Assembly: GCF_001514205.1 (NCBI RefSeq)
Contig: NZ_KQ948769.1
Location: forward strand, 27,455 to 91,454
Source: Streptomyces griseoruber
GTDB taxonomy: Bacteria > Actinomycetota > Actinomycetes > Streptomycetales > Streptomycetaceae
DNA: 64,000 nt
Direction of reading: 5' to 3'
Part shown: positions 24,525 through 33,139 of the stretch, piece after piece
Layout of the letters: every line of letters begins with the position of its first letter
Position numbering within the stretch: position 1 is the stretch's first letter
Notes under the pieces: model-generated
What the model was told of the DNA's origin: nothing
What the model saw: the letters and a program-made list of their open reading frames with translations, nothing else
The model's database searches: none
Translations under genes and position numbers: made by a program

Positions 24525-25670
24525 ATGACGCAGACCACACACCACGCTCCCGAGACCGCCCGGCAGGCCGATCCCTTCCCGGTCAGGGGAATGGACGCGG
24601 TCGTCTTCGCCGTGGGCAACGCCAAACAGGCGGCGCACTACTACTCCACCGCCTTCGGCATGAAACTGGTCGCCTACGCGGGCCCGGAGACCGGCAGCCG
24701 TGAGACCGCGTCGTACGTGCTCACCAACGGCTCGGCCCGGTTCGTCCTCACCTCCGTCGTCAAGCCGGCCACCACCTGGGGCCACTTCCTCGCCCGGCAC
24801 GTGGCCGAGCACGGCGACGGTGTCGTCGACCTCGCCGTCGAGGTCCCGGACGCCCGCGCCGCGTACGCCTACGCGATCGAGCACGGCGCCCGGTCCGTCG
24901 CCGAGCCGTACGAGCTGAAGGACGAGCACGGCACGGTCGTCCTCGCCGCGATCGCCACCTACGGCGAGACCCGCCACACCCTCGTCGACCGCACCGGCTA
25001 CGACGGCCCCTACCTCCCGGGCTTCGTCCCCGCCGACCCGATCGTCGAGCCGCCCGCGCAGCGCACCTTCCAGGCGATCGACCACTGCGTCGGCAACGTC
25101 GAACTCGGCCGGATGAACGAATGGGTCGGCTTCTACAACAAGGTCATGGGCTTCACGAACATGAAGGAGTTCGTGGGCGACGACATCGCGACCGAGTACA
25201 GCGCGCTGATGTCGAAGGTCGTCGCCGACGGGACGCTGAAGGTCAAGTTCCCGATCAACGAGCCCGCGATCGCCAAGAAGAAGTCGCAGATCGACGAGTA
25301 CCTGGAGTTCTACGGCGGCGCGGGCGTCCAGCACATCGCGCTCAACACCAACGACATCGTGCGGACGGTCCGCACCATGCGCGCGGCCGGGGTCCGCTTC
25401 CTCGACACCCCGGACTCGTACTACGACACCCTCGGCGAATGGGTCGGCGACACCCGGGTGCCGGTGGAGACCCTGCGCGAGCTGAAGATCCTCGCCGACC
25501 GCGACGAGGACGGATACCTCCTCCAGATCTTCACCAAGCCGGTGCAGGACCGCCCTACGGTGTTCTTCGAGATCATCGAGCGCCACGGATCGATGGGCTT
25601 CGGCAAGGGCAACTTCAAGGCCCTGTTCGAGGCGATCGAGCGTGAGCAGGCGAAGCGGGGCAACCTGTAA
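24525..25670 (+). CDS. hppD: 4-hydroxyphenylpyruvate dioxygenase
   Basis: A 381-residue non-haem iron dioxygenase that converts 4-hydroxyphenylpyruvate to homogentisate in tyrosine breakdown; homogentisate is also the precursor of melanin-like ochre pigments. Two vicinal-oxygen-chelate domains are visible. The three iron ligands are His187 (AIDHCVGNVE), His270 (VQHIALNT) and Glu349 (FFEIIERHG). The C-terminal KGNFKALFEAIEREQ helix, which closes the active site, is intact. It is transcribed away from the AsnC-type regulator. The next gene starts 35 bases downstream on the same strand. Confidence 0.97.
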   Translation: MTQTTHHAPETARQADPFPVRGMDAVVFAVGNAKQAAHYYSTAFGMKLVAYAGPETGSRETASYVLTNGSARFVLTSVVKPATTWGHFLARHVAEHGDGVVDLAVEVPDARAAYAYAIEHGARSVAEPYELKDEHGTVVLAAIATYGETRHTLVDRTGYDGPYLPGFVPADPIVEPPAQRTFQAIDHCVGNVELGRMNEWVGFYNKVMGFTNMKEFVGDDIATEYSALMSKVVADGTLKVKFPINEPAIAKKKSQIDEYLEFYGGAGVQHIALNTNDIVRTVRTMRAAGVRFLDTPDSYYDTLGEWVGDTRVPVETLRELKILADRDEDGYLLQIFTKPVQDRPTVFFEIIERHGSMGFGKGNFKALFEAIEREQAKRGNL

Positions 25671-25705
25671 CAGCGACAGGCCCCCGCCGAAGGCGAGGGT
25701 GGACC

Positions 25706-26575
25706 GTGGCCGACCGTTTCGACCTGGCCGTACCGGCCGTGAGCTGGCTGGCCGGCAAGGGACTGCGGGAGGGCACGGTCCTGCAGTCCTTCGCCTTCGA
25801 CGAGAGCCACGGACACCTCTACGTCCTCCAGGTCCGCGAGGGCGGCGAGGCGGCCGGCCACCTGTGCCTCAACCGCCTCGACCACAAGGGGAACGCGCTC
25901 GGCCACATGTACCTCCAGGGCTTCGGCCACGGCGTCAGCCTGGGGGTGCAGAACGCCCCCGACGGCACCGTCTGGATCTGGACCGAGGCGGACTCCCGGG
26001 GCGGTTACGGCCAGGGCGTCACCCGCTTCCGCTTCGTCCCCGGCGCCGTGCGCACCGCCGACGACGTCAGGATCCGCAAGCCCATACCCGGGTCCACCAA
26101 CAACCAGCCCTCGGTCTGCATGACCTCCAAGCGGCTCTCGGTCCGCTACCGGATGGCCGGCAAGCCCCGCTACCGGGTCTGGGACCTGGAGTCCTTCGTC
26201 GACCGCGACTACGACGACCCGGTCGCCGACTTCGCCCAGACCGGCGCCCACCCCGACCCGCAGATCCCCTTCCAGGGGTACGCCCTGCACGGCGACCATG
26301 TCTACCAGCTCGCCGGCACCGCCTACGACCCCGTGACCAACCCGCCCGCCAAGCGCGGCAACGCCTACCTCTCCTGCCTCGACGCCCGCACCGGCGAGCT
26401 CCTCCAGCGCACCCGCACCGGCGCCGGCCAGAGCCTCGCCTACCGCGAGCCCGAAGGCCTCGCCGTCCGCGGCTCCCGCCTCTACCTGGGCTTCGCCTCC
26501 GGCACCGCCGGAGCCCGCCGCTTCTCCCTCTACTACAAGGCTGCGAAGAAGAAGTCCGCGAAGAAGAAGTCATAG
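25706..26575 (+). CDS. TagC/phage-baseplate-like propeller protein
   Basis: A 289-residue protein with repeated short beta-strand phrases typical of a beta-propeller (GHLYVLQVREGG, DGTVWIWTEADS, DHVYQLAGTAYD, SRLYLGFASG). Streptomyces relatives are annotated as phage baseplate or teichoic acid biosynthesis protein C (from memory); the P68 receptor-binding/TagC propeller is the likely fold. It ends in a lysine-rich tail, KAAKKKSAKKKS. There is no signal peptide and no phage gene nearby, so a phage role is unlikely here. Start GTG 25706. It may share the hppD transcript. Confidence 0.7.
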   Translation: MADRFDLAVPAVSWLAGKGLREGTVLQSFAFDESHGHLYVLQVREGGEAAGHLCLNRLDHKGNALGHMYLQGFGHGVSLGVQNAPDGTVWIWTEADSRGGYGQGVTRFRFVPGAVRTADDVRIRKPIPGSTNNQPSVCMTSKRLSVRYRMAGKPRYRVWDLESFVDRDYDDPVADFAQTGAHPDPQIPFQGYALHGDHVYQLAGTAYDPVTNPPAKRGNAYLSCLDARTGELLQRTRTGAGQSLAYREPEGLAVRGSRLYLGFASGTAGARRFSLYYKAAKKKSAKKKS

Positions 26576-26600
26576 CGCCCGCAGGGATGGTGACGTGCCG

Positions 26601-28040
26601 TCAGGACTCCGGCAGCGGCTCGTCCGGCACCTCGCCCAGCCCCGCCAGCGCGGCCCGGGCCGTCCGGGCGTGCAGCGGGGAGAAGTACGGGTTCAGCCGC
26701 AGCGCCTCCGCGAGATGCCGGCGGGCGTTCGCCGTCCGCTCCAGCGCGCGTTCGATCATGCCCCGGTGGTAGGAGTACGACGCGCTGAGCACCGCCCCGC
26801 CGTGCACCCGGTCGGTGGCGGTCGTCGCGTACTTCAGCGCCTCCTGGTCCGCTCCGGCCCGGTGCAGCGCCCAGCCCAGCGCGTCCGCGACCGCGCTGCC
26901 CGGCTGGCGCTCCCACTCGGCCCGCAGCCGCCGTACCGCAGACGCCGGATCACCGTGATCCGCCTCGAACAGCCCGAGCACCAGCTCCCCGTCCACCCCG
27001 CCCGCCGCGTCCCGGCGCACCCGCTCCCGCAGCAGCGCGTACTGCTCCCGCGCCTCACGGCCGCGCCCCAGCGACTCGTACAGCTCGCCCAGTTCGAGCG
27101 CGTACTGCGGCAGCGGCTGCCCGGCGAGCGCCGTGCGGTACGCGGTCACCGCCAGCGCGGTCCGGCCCAGTGCCGCCAGCGCCCGCCCCTGCCCCGCCCG
27201 CGCGGCCCACTGGTCCGGGTCCAGCCGCAGGGCCGCCCGGAAATGCCGCAGCGCGCTCTCCCGCTCCCCGCGCTCGAAGGCCAGCCGCCCGCCCCGCTCC
27301 AGCCACGCGGCCTCCTCGGCGGGGGAGGAGGCCCCGGCCGCCGCGTCGGCCAGCGCCGCCTGCGCGTCCTCCCGGAGCCCCTGCTCCCAGTACACGCCCG
27401 CCGCCCGTGCCAGCACCGCCGGACCCGACCGCAGCTTCCGCAGCCGCTCCAGCGCGGTGCGGGCCTTCTTGTGGTCGCCGAGGCCCGTGTACGCGTCGAC
27501 GAGCTGCCCGTACGTCGTCCAGCGCGCCGGTGACGCCTGGTGCGCGGCCTGCGCCCACTTCAGCGCCGCGGGGAAGTCCCGGCGCGCGTTGGCCAGCGCG
27601 GCCAGCCCGTCCAGGGCCTCGGCGTTGCCCTGCGGCCGCACCTTCAGCGAGGTCCGCAGCGCCCGCTCGGCCTTCGGGTAGAGGACGTCCGCCCGGGCGG
27701 TACGCCGCCCCTGCTCCACGTACGCCGCCCCGAGCACCGCCCACGACGCCGCGTCCCGGGGATGCTCCCGCACCCGGCTCTCCCGCTCGCCGATCAGCTC
27801 CGCCAGCCCGGGCAGCGCCGCCGGCACCCCCGCCCCCACCGCCGCGCCCGCCCGCGCCCCCGCGGCCGGCGCCGCCGCCCCGCGCTCCGGCCCCTCCCCG
27901 GGCACCCACAGCAGCACCGCCCCACCGGCCAGCACCAGACCCCCCACGAGCGAGCCGACCGCCGCCCGCCGCCGATACCGGGGCGCAACCCGTGCGGCTT
28001 CCCGTGCGGTGTTCTTTTCGTTTCGTACGACGCTGTCCAT
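26601..28040 (-). CDS. Membrane-anchored tetratricopeptide repeat protein
   Basis: A 479-residue protein with a basic N-terminus, one membrane helix (AAVGSLVGGLVLAGGAVLLWV, residues about 25-45), a Pro/Ala/Gly linker, and then eight or more TPR-like helical pairs (for example AASWAVLGAAYVEQGRRT, WTTYGQLVDAYTGLGDHKKA, QYALELGELYESLGRGREA). Such repeats form a scaffold for protein contacts, here probably outside the cell membrane (inference). ATG 28040 begins the basic segment; an in-frame ATG 28073 is upstream. It is convergent with the propeller gene and divergent from the FAD oxidase. Confidence 0.85.
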   Translation of the reverse strand: MDSVVRNEKNTAREAARVAPRYRRRAAVGSLVGGLVLAGGAVLLWVPGEGPERGAAAPAAGARAGAAVGAGVPAALPGLAELIGERESRVREHPRDAASWAVLGAAYVEQGRRTARADVLYPKAERALRTSLKVRPQGNAEALDGLAALANARRDFPAALKWAQAAHQASPARWTTYGQLVDAYTGLGDHKKARTALERLRKLRSGPAVLARAAGVYWEQGLREDAQAALADAAAGASSPAEEAAWLERGGRLAFERGERESALRHFRAALRLDPDQWAARAGQGRALAALGRTALAVTAYRTALAGQPLPQYALELGELYESLGRGREAREQYALLRERVRRDAAGGVDGELVLGLFEADHGDPASAVRRLRAEWERQPGSAVADALGWALHRAGADQEALKYATTATDRVHGGAVLSASYSYHRGMIERALERTANARRHLAEALRLNPYFSPLHARTARAALAGLGEVPDEPLPES

Positions 28041-28138
28041 GGCGCTCACTGTGCGCCGGCGCGCACGCCACACCCGGGCAGGTGACGGCCCCCGGGGACG
28101 GGGTTCACACCGATGGCCCCGGGTGCGAACCTGTGATC

Positions 28139-29539
28139 ATGAGCCGTATCGAAGCGCCACGCGACGAGGCCACGGGCAACCTCGCCGACCGTCTGCTCGC
28201 CGGCCTGCCCGCCGACGCCGTTCTCACCGACCCCGAGGTCACCGCCGCGTACGCCAACGACATGGCGAGCTTCTGCCCGGCCGGCACCCCGGCCGTCGTC
28301 GTGCTGCCCCGTACCGTCGAACAGGTCCAGCACGTCATGCGCACCGCCACCGAGCTGCGCCTGCCCGTCGTCCCGCAGGGCGCCCGCACCGGCCTGTCCG
28401 GCGCCGCCAACGCCACCGACGGGTGTGTGGTGCTGTCGCTGACGAAGATGGACCGGATCCTGGAGATCAGCCCGGTCGACCGCATCGCCGTCGTCGAACC
28501 GGGTGTCGTCAACGCGGCCCTCTCCCGCGCCGTGGACGCACTCGGCCTCTGCTACCCGCCCGACCCCTCGAGCTGGGAGATGTGCACGATCGGCGGGAAC
28601 ATCGGCACGGCCTCGGGCGGGCTGTGCTGTGTGAAGTACGGGGTGACGGCCGAGTACGTCCTCGGCCTCGACGTCGTCCTCGCCGACGGGCGGCTGATGT
28701 CCACCGGCCGGCGCACCGCCAAGGGCGTCGCCGGGTACGACCTGACCCGGCTGTTCGTGGGCTCCGAGGGCTCCCTCGGCATCGTCGTCCGCGCCGTCCT
28801 GGCCCTCAGGCCGAAGCCGCCGCGCCAGCTCGTGCTGGCGGCGGAGTTCGCGTCGGCGGCCGCCGCCTGCGACGCGGTCTGCCGGATCATGGCCGGCGGG
28901 CATGTGCCGTCCCTGCTGGAGCTGATGGACCGCACGACCGTCAAGGCGGTCAACGCCCTCACCCGGATGGGCCTGCCCGAGACCACCGAGGCCCTCCTGC
29001 TGGCCGCCTTCGACACCACCGACCCGGCCGCCGACCTCGCCGCCGTGGGCGCGCTGTGCGAGGAGGCGGGCGCCACCCAGGTCGTCCCGGCCGACGACGC
29101 GGCGGAGTCCGAACTCCTCCTGACGGCCCGGCGTTCGTCCCTCGTCGCCCTGGAGGCCGTCAAGGGCACCACGATGATCGACGACGTGTGCGTGCCCCGC
29201 TCCCGCCTCGGCGACCTGATCGAGGGCGTCGAGCACATCGCCGCCAAGCACCGCCTGACCATCGGCGTCGTCGCCCACGCCGGGGACGGCAACACCCACC
29301 CCACCGTCTGCTTCGACGCCCAGGACCCCGACGAGTGCCGGCGCGCCCGCGCGTCCTTCGACGAGATCATGGCGCTCGGCCTGGAACTCGGCGGCACCAT
29401 CACCGGCGAGCACGGCGTGGGCGTCCTGAAGAAGGAGTGGCTGGCGCGCGAGATCGGCCCGGTGGGGCTGGAGATGCAGCGGGCCGTCAAGCAGGTGTTC
29501 GACCCGCTGGGGATCCTCAACCCGGGCAAGCTGTTCTGA
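28139..29539 (+). CDS. FAD-linked oxidase of the GlcD/D-lactate dehydrogenase type
   Basis: A 466-residue flavoprotein. The N-terminal PCMH-type FAD domain shows VVPQGARTGLSGAANATDG and PDPSSWEMCTIGGNIGTASGG, with the C-terminal cap containing VAHAGDGNTHPTVCFD and GEHGVGVLKKEWL, as in glycolate oxidase GlcD and D-lactate dehydrogenases. The substrate is probably a 2-hydroxy acid. ATG 28139 lacks a clear ribosome-binding site. No GlcE or GlcF partner is adjacent, so it may work alone or with subunits elsewhere. Confidence 0.9.
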   Translation: MSRIEAPRDEATGNLADRLLAGLPADAVLTDPEVTAAYANDMASFCPAGTPAVVVLPRTVEQVQHVMRTATELRLPVVPQGARTGLSGAANATDGCVVLSLTKMDRILEISPVDRIAVVEPGVVNAALSRAVDALGLCYPPDPSSWEMCTIGGNIGTASGGLCCVKYGVTAEYVLGLDVVLADGRLMSTGRRTAKGVAGYDLTRLFVGSEGSLGIVVRAVLALRPKPPRQLVLAAEFASAAAACDAVCRIMAGGHVPSLLELMDRTTVKAVNALTRMGLPETTEALLLAAFDTTDPAADLAAVGALCEEAGATQVVPADDAAESELLLTARRSSLVALEAVKGTTMIDDVCVPRSRLGDLIEGVEHIAAKHRLTIGVVAHAGDGNTHPTVCFDAQDPDECRRARASFDEIMALGLELGGTITGEHGVGVLKKEWLAREIGPVGLEMQRAVKQVFDPLGILNPGKLF

Positions 29540-29558
29540 CCCCCGCGCTCGGGCCCGC

Positions 29559-29972
29559 TCACTGGGCGAGCAGCTCGGCCAGACCCTCGTCCAGGCCGAG
29601 CTGCTCGCCCTCGGTGCCCGGCGGCACCGCCCGCAGCGTCCGCTCCAGCCAGGCCGACACCTGCGCGGCCGGCGCCTCCAGGAGGGCGTCGCCGTCCGGG
29701 GAACTGAGCGCCATCAGCACGACACTGCGCCCCTGCGACTTCGTCGGCCACACCCGCACGTCCCCGTGCCCACAGGGCCGGAACACCCCCTCCACCAGCA
29801 ACTCCCGGGCGAACGTCCAGTGGACGGGCTGCTCCGAGTTGATGTGGAAGATGACGTGCACGGCGAACGGGTCGTCGCTGCGGTAGCCCAGCCGGGCCGG
29901 GACGGGGATGCTGCGCTCCGGCGACAGGATGAGCTGGAGCTCCAGTTCGCGCTCCACCACGGTGTGATGCAT
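29559..29972 (-). CDS. ssgG: SsgA-like cell-division activator, SsgG type
   Basis: A 137-residue SALP protein, a family restricted to sporulating actinomycetes that positions septa and peptidoglycan remodelling. Conserved features are the two-strand start TVVERELELQLIL, DPFAVHVIFHI, WTFARELLVEGVFRPCGHGDVRVWP and the ALSSPDGDALLEAPA phrase. I call SsgG because this gene lies between a GlcD-type oxidase and RDD proteins, as I remember for S. coelicolor SCO2924; SsgG affects septum placement there. ATG 29972 has a GGAGAGGAG ribosome-binding site. The paralogue assignment is less certain than the family. Confidence 0.85.
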   Translation of the reverse strand: MHHTVVERELELQLILSPERSIPVPARLGYRSDDPFAVHVIFHINSEQPVHWTFARELLVEGVFRPCGHGDVRVWPTKSQGRSVVLMALSSPDGDALLEAPAAQVSAWLERTLRAVPPGTEGEQLGLDEGLAELLAQ

Positions 29973-30225
29973 GGTCGTTCTCCTCTCCGTACGGATGTGT
30001 ACGGAGGGAGAGAGCGGAAGGGATGCGGAGCATTACGCGGGTTCGGAGAACTTTTTTCCACGAACTCGGTCGGGGAGCCGTGGCGGACGGTTCCGAACGT
30101 GTGAAGCGAGTGCACGGGGTTGCCCGGAAAGGGGCGGGTACGGCGGGACTGGCGGTGGGGGTTGCGTCCGTCTGATAGATGTGGATGCCCCCATCCGACC
30201 TCCGAGCAGATACGGGACGACGGAC

Positions 30226-31662
30226 ATGAGCGCCCCAACCCCGGCCCCCGGCGACGACAGGCCCCGCGAGGGGTATTACCCGGACCCGTCCATTCCCGGA
30301 TACGTCCGGTACTGGAACGGCTCCGCCTGGGTACCGGGCACCAGCCGCCCGGCCCCGTCGGACGGTACGCCGCTCACGCCTCCGGCCTCCCCCGTGGAGG
30401 AGACCGGCCCCCACTTCTTCGACGAGGATCCCAACCCGGCCGACCAGGTCGGCGGCGGCCGCCCCGAGCCCGCCTCGGCCTGGGGCGCGGACCGCGCCCA
30501 TCAGTCCGGCTTCGGCGGCGACCAGGACCGCAGGGTCTCCTGGGGAGCACCCCAGGGCGCCGACCCCAGGGCGCCGGCGCAGCCGGGGCTGCCGGCCCAG
30601 CAGGGCGGTCCGGGGTCCCCGGCGCAGCCCGACGGCTGGTCCGCCAGCACGGACGGTACGGCGACCATCCCGCCGGCCGAGCCGGAGAACGGTGACGTGG
30701 CGTCGGGCGGGACGTTCGTCTTCCGCCGTCCCGGGGCGAGGGACGCGGCCGGGGGCGCCGCGGCGGGCAACGCCAAGCCCGGTTTCGGCGCGGGCAAGGC
30801 GGCCGCCGAGCGGGCCGCCGCGCAGGCGGCACAGGCGCAGGGCGCCCCCGGCCTCCAGGGCCCGGCCGCCCGGATGCCGGCCCAGCAGGGCCCCGCGGCC
30901 CAGGCCCCCGCCGTACAGCCCCTCGCCGTACAGCCCCCCGTCCAGCAGCAGGGCCCCGGCGCCTTCCCACCTGCCGCCGGGCAGACGGCCGGACCGGCCC
31001 CGGCGCCGCAGCCCGCGCCGGGCGTCCCGCAGCAGTCCGCCCCCATGGCCGCCGGCCCCGGCGGGGGACAGCCCTCGTGGGCGCAGCAGGTGCACCGGCT
31101 GGCGGGGGCCGACGAGCAGCCCGGGCCCTGGAAGCCGCCCGTCGAGGACATCTTCCAGGCGGCCGCCCGCAGACAGGCCGCGGCCCGGCCGGCCGGGCTC
31201 GGCAAGCGGTTCGCGGCCCGTCTGGTCGACACCCTCGTCCTCGCCGCCGTCACCTCGGCCGCCGCCGTACCGCTCGGGGTGAAGGCCCTCGACCACGTCA
31301 ACGAGAAGATCGACGAGGCGGAGCTCACCGGACGGACCGTCACGGTGTGGCTGCTGGACGGCACGACGTCCGTCTACCTCGGCATCGTCCTCGCCGTCCT
31401 GCTGGTCTTCGGGATCGTGTACGAGGCCCTGCCGACCGCCAAGTGGGGGCGCACGCTGGGCAAGAAGCTGCTCGGTCTGCAGGTGCGGGACATCGAGGGC
31501 CACGAGCCCCCGGCCTTCGGCGCGGCCCTGCTGCGCTGGCTCGTCTACAGCGTGCCCGGGCTGCTCGTGATCGGGGTCGTGGGCGTCGTGTGGGGAGCGT
31601 TCGACCGGCCGTGGCGCCAGTGCTGGCACGACAAGGCCGCCCACACGTTCGTGGCGGGCTGA
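30226..31662 (+). CDS. DUF2510/RDD-domain membrane protein
   Basis: A 478-residue protein in three parts. A DUF2510 motif opens it (YYPDPSIPGYVRYWNGSAWVPGT). A Pro/Ala/Gln-rich disordered stretch covers about residues 45-310. A C-terminal RDD domain with three or four membrane helices starts at LGKRFAARLVDTLVLAAVTS and includes TLGKKLLGLQV. The function is not established. A second RDD gene follows 57 bases downstream on the same strand; the two probably arose by duplication. ATG 30226 is chosen because DUF2510 starts right behind it. Confidence 0.88.
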   Translation: MSAPTPAPGDDRPREGYYPDPSIPGYVRYWNGSAWVPGTSRPAPSDGTPLTPPASPVEETGPHFFDEDPNPADQVGGGRPEPASAWGADRAHQSGFGGDQDRRVSWGAPQGADPRAPAQPGLPAQQGGPGSPAQPDGWSASTDGTATIPPAEPENGDVASGGTFVFRRPGARDAAGGAAAGNAKPGFGAGKAAAERAAAQAAQAQGAPGLQGPAARMPAQQGPAAQAPAVQPLAVQPPVQQQGPGAFPPAAGQTAGPAPAPQPAPGVPQQSAPMAAGPGGGQPSWAQQVHRLAGADEQPGPWKPPVEDIFQAAARRQAAARPAGLGKRFAARLVDTLVLAAVTSAAAVPLGVKALDHVNEKIDEAELTGRTVTVWLLDGTTSVYLGIVLAVLLVFGIVYEALPTAKWGRTLGKKLLGLQVRDIEGHEPPAFGAALLRWLVYSVPGLLVIGVVGVVWGAFDRPWRQCWHDKAAHTFVAG

Positions 31663-31719
31663 CACCCGTACGGCCGCTCGCCGGATGCGGTGGTCGGGGC
31701 CGCGGGTTCCACTCGGGCC

Positions 31720-32394
31720 ATGACCACCGAACCGCCCCCCGGCTCCGGCGGCCCGCCGGAGGACGATCCGCTCCGGAAGCACCCGCAGGAGCCGCCGCGC
31801 GAACCCCCGGGGGAGCCGCCGCGGGGCTCGCCGTACGACACGCCGTACGACGGGGAGCCGCCCCCGCCGTACTCGGGCGGCGGCGGCCCCTACGGCGGTC
31901 AGGGCGGTGACGCGTACGGCGGTTACCCGGAGGATCCGCTCGCCGGGATGCCGCCGCTCGCCGAGAGCGGCAGGCGCACGCTGGCCCGGATCATCGACAT
32001 GGTGCTGGTGTACATCGTGGTGGCGCTGGTGGTGTGGGCCTTCCGGGTCGACCAGTACACGGTCGACGCCGACAAGATCGAGTTCGGCAAGACCCTCGGG
32101 CGCGAGATCATCACGGCCGTCCTCTACGTCGCGTACGACACGATCCTGATCGCCCGGACCGGCCAGACCCTCGGCAAGAAGTGGTTCGGCATGCGGGTCG
32201 CGAACCTGGCCGACGGCTCCACGCCCTCCGTGCAGACCTCGCTGGTCCGCGCCCTGGTGCTGTGGATCCCGTTCGCGTTCTGCTGCGCCTGTGTGTGGAC
32301 CGCGATCGCGGGCGGCTGGAGCTACTTCGACAAGCCCTACAAGCAGGGCCTGCACGACAAGGCGGCCAAGACGGTGGTGGTCGGCCTCACCTGA
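31720..32394 (+). CDS. RDD-family membrane protein
   Basis: A 224-residue protein with a Pro/Gly-rich cytosolic head (residues 1-80, PPREPPGEPPRG) and an RDD domain with three or four helices (RTLARIIDMVLVYIVVALVVWAF, TLGKKWFGMRVANL). The ATG at 31720 opens the Pro-rich head. It lies downstream of the larger DUF2510-RDD gene and ends 18 bases before a strong hairpin, so both belong to one transcription unit. RDD proteins have been linked to ion transport in some bacteria; here no function can be claimed. Confidence 0.88.
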   Translation: MTTEPPPGSGGPPEDDPLRKHPQEPPREPPGEPPRGSPYDTPYDGEPPPPYSGGGGPYGGQGGDAYGGYPEDPLAGMPPLAESGRRTLARIIDMVLVYIVVALVVWAFRVDQYTVDADKIEFGKTLGREIITAVLYVAYDTILIARTGQTLGKKWFGMRVANLADGSTPSVQTSLVRALVLWIPFAFCCACVWTAIAGGWSYFDKPYKQGLHDKAAKTVVVGLT

Positions 32395-32412
32395 GGGCGC
32401 GTGGCACGACGG

Positions 32413-32444
32413 AGGGCCCGAGTCGTCAGGCTCGGGCCCTTCCT
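32413..32444. terminator. Terminator after the RDD genes
   Basis: AGGGCCCGAG pairs with CTCGGGCCCT (10 bp, 8-base loop), followed by TCCTTC. It lies between the RDD gene and a convergent small membrane protein gene and may serve both. Confidence 0.8.
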
Positions 32445-32457
32445 TCTCGCCGTTCGT

Positions 32458-32751
32458 TCAGGGGGCCGGTTCTCGGACGGGCTCGGGCGCGGCGGCCACG
32501 GAGGCGGGTACGGGCACCGGCACCGGCTCGGGCACCGCCTGCTGCTCCGGCCGGGGTTGCGGCACGGGGGCGCGCGACGACCGCGTCACCGGCACCGTCA
32601 GGGCGACGAGCACGCCGAGCGCGAGCGCGGCGACGGCGACGACGGCGATCCCGGGTCCCGAACTCGTCTGTGACAGCAGCAGCATGGCGAGCGTCGAGAA
32701 GATGACGGTGCAGGAACCGTACGTGAGCTGTGCGACAGTCGGACGAGGCAT
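32458..32751 (-). CDS. 97-residue membrane protein with Pro/Val-rich tail
   Basis: Two hydrophobic segments (QLTYGSCTVIFSTLAMLLL and GIAVVAVAALALGVLVALTVP) form a hairpin. The C-terminal tail is Pro-rich with alternating PV pairs (PEPVPVPVPAS). No family is recognised. ATG 32751 has GAGGA upstream; an in-frame ATG at 32802 is possible. It is convergent with the RDD genes. Confidence 0.7.
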   Translation of the reverse strand: MPRPTVAQLTYGSCTVIFSTLAMLLLSQTSSGPGIAVVAVAALALGVLVALTVPVTRSSRAPVPQPRPEQQAVPEPVPVPVPASVAAAPEPVREPAP

Positions 32752-32979
32752 GGCAATCGTGTCCTCGGAAGCGGGGGAGATCTCGACTCTATTGGCCTGC
32801 ATGCCCGAGGGGAACGAACGGTAAGCGTGACCTAACCCACGGTGCCGGTGCACAGGGGGCGCACGGAGTCACGGCGTCCAGCAAGTGGACGGTCCCGCGC
32901 GCCCGTTCGAGGCCTCCGGGTGCCTCGGTCACGTTACGGTCATGTGTCCGCAATGCGAACACCGGCTCTCAATAATGCA

Positions 32980-33095
32980 CTTGATCTGTCCAAGTCAAGG
33001 TCTGTTTTTTCTCGTAAACCAGTAGTCAAATGGCGTCACTTGACTACACGCGTATAACCGCGCGCGGACTTTCCTTGACAAAACCCCTGACAAGG
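32980..33095 (+). promoter_or_regulatory. AT-rich promoter region of the M6 protease gene
   Basis: Unlike its surroundings, this stretch is AT-rich. It holds an inverted repeat AGTCAA-10 bases-TTGACT, then ACACGCGTATAACC with a possible -10 TATAAC, and further on TTGACA. It must drive the protease gene at 33140. The exact start site cannot be fixed by eye. Confidence 0.5.
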
Positions 33096-33139
33096 ACATC
33101 CCTCCGCGTGGACGGTCGCGTGAGTGGGAGGACATCAAG

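Noticed and set aside
25706..26575. Prophage remnant, because homologues are named phage baseplate protein
   Set aside because: No other phage gene lies near, codon use is normal, and the gene sits in a stable core region behind hppD.
28552..32355. A reverse-strand reading frame of 1267 codons
   Set aside because: It lies opposite three convincing forward genes and the ssgG gene, is full of Arg/Gly/Pro runs and has no family motif. It is a shadow of high-GC codon bias.
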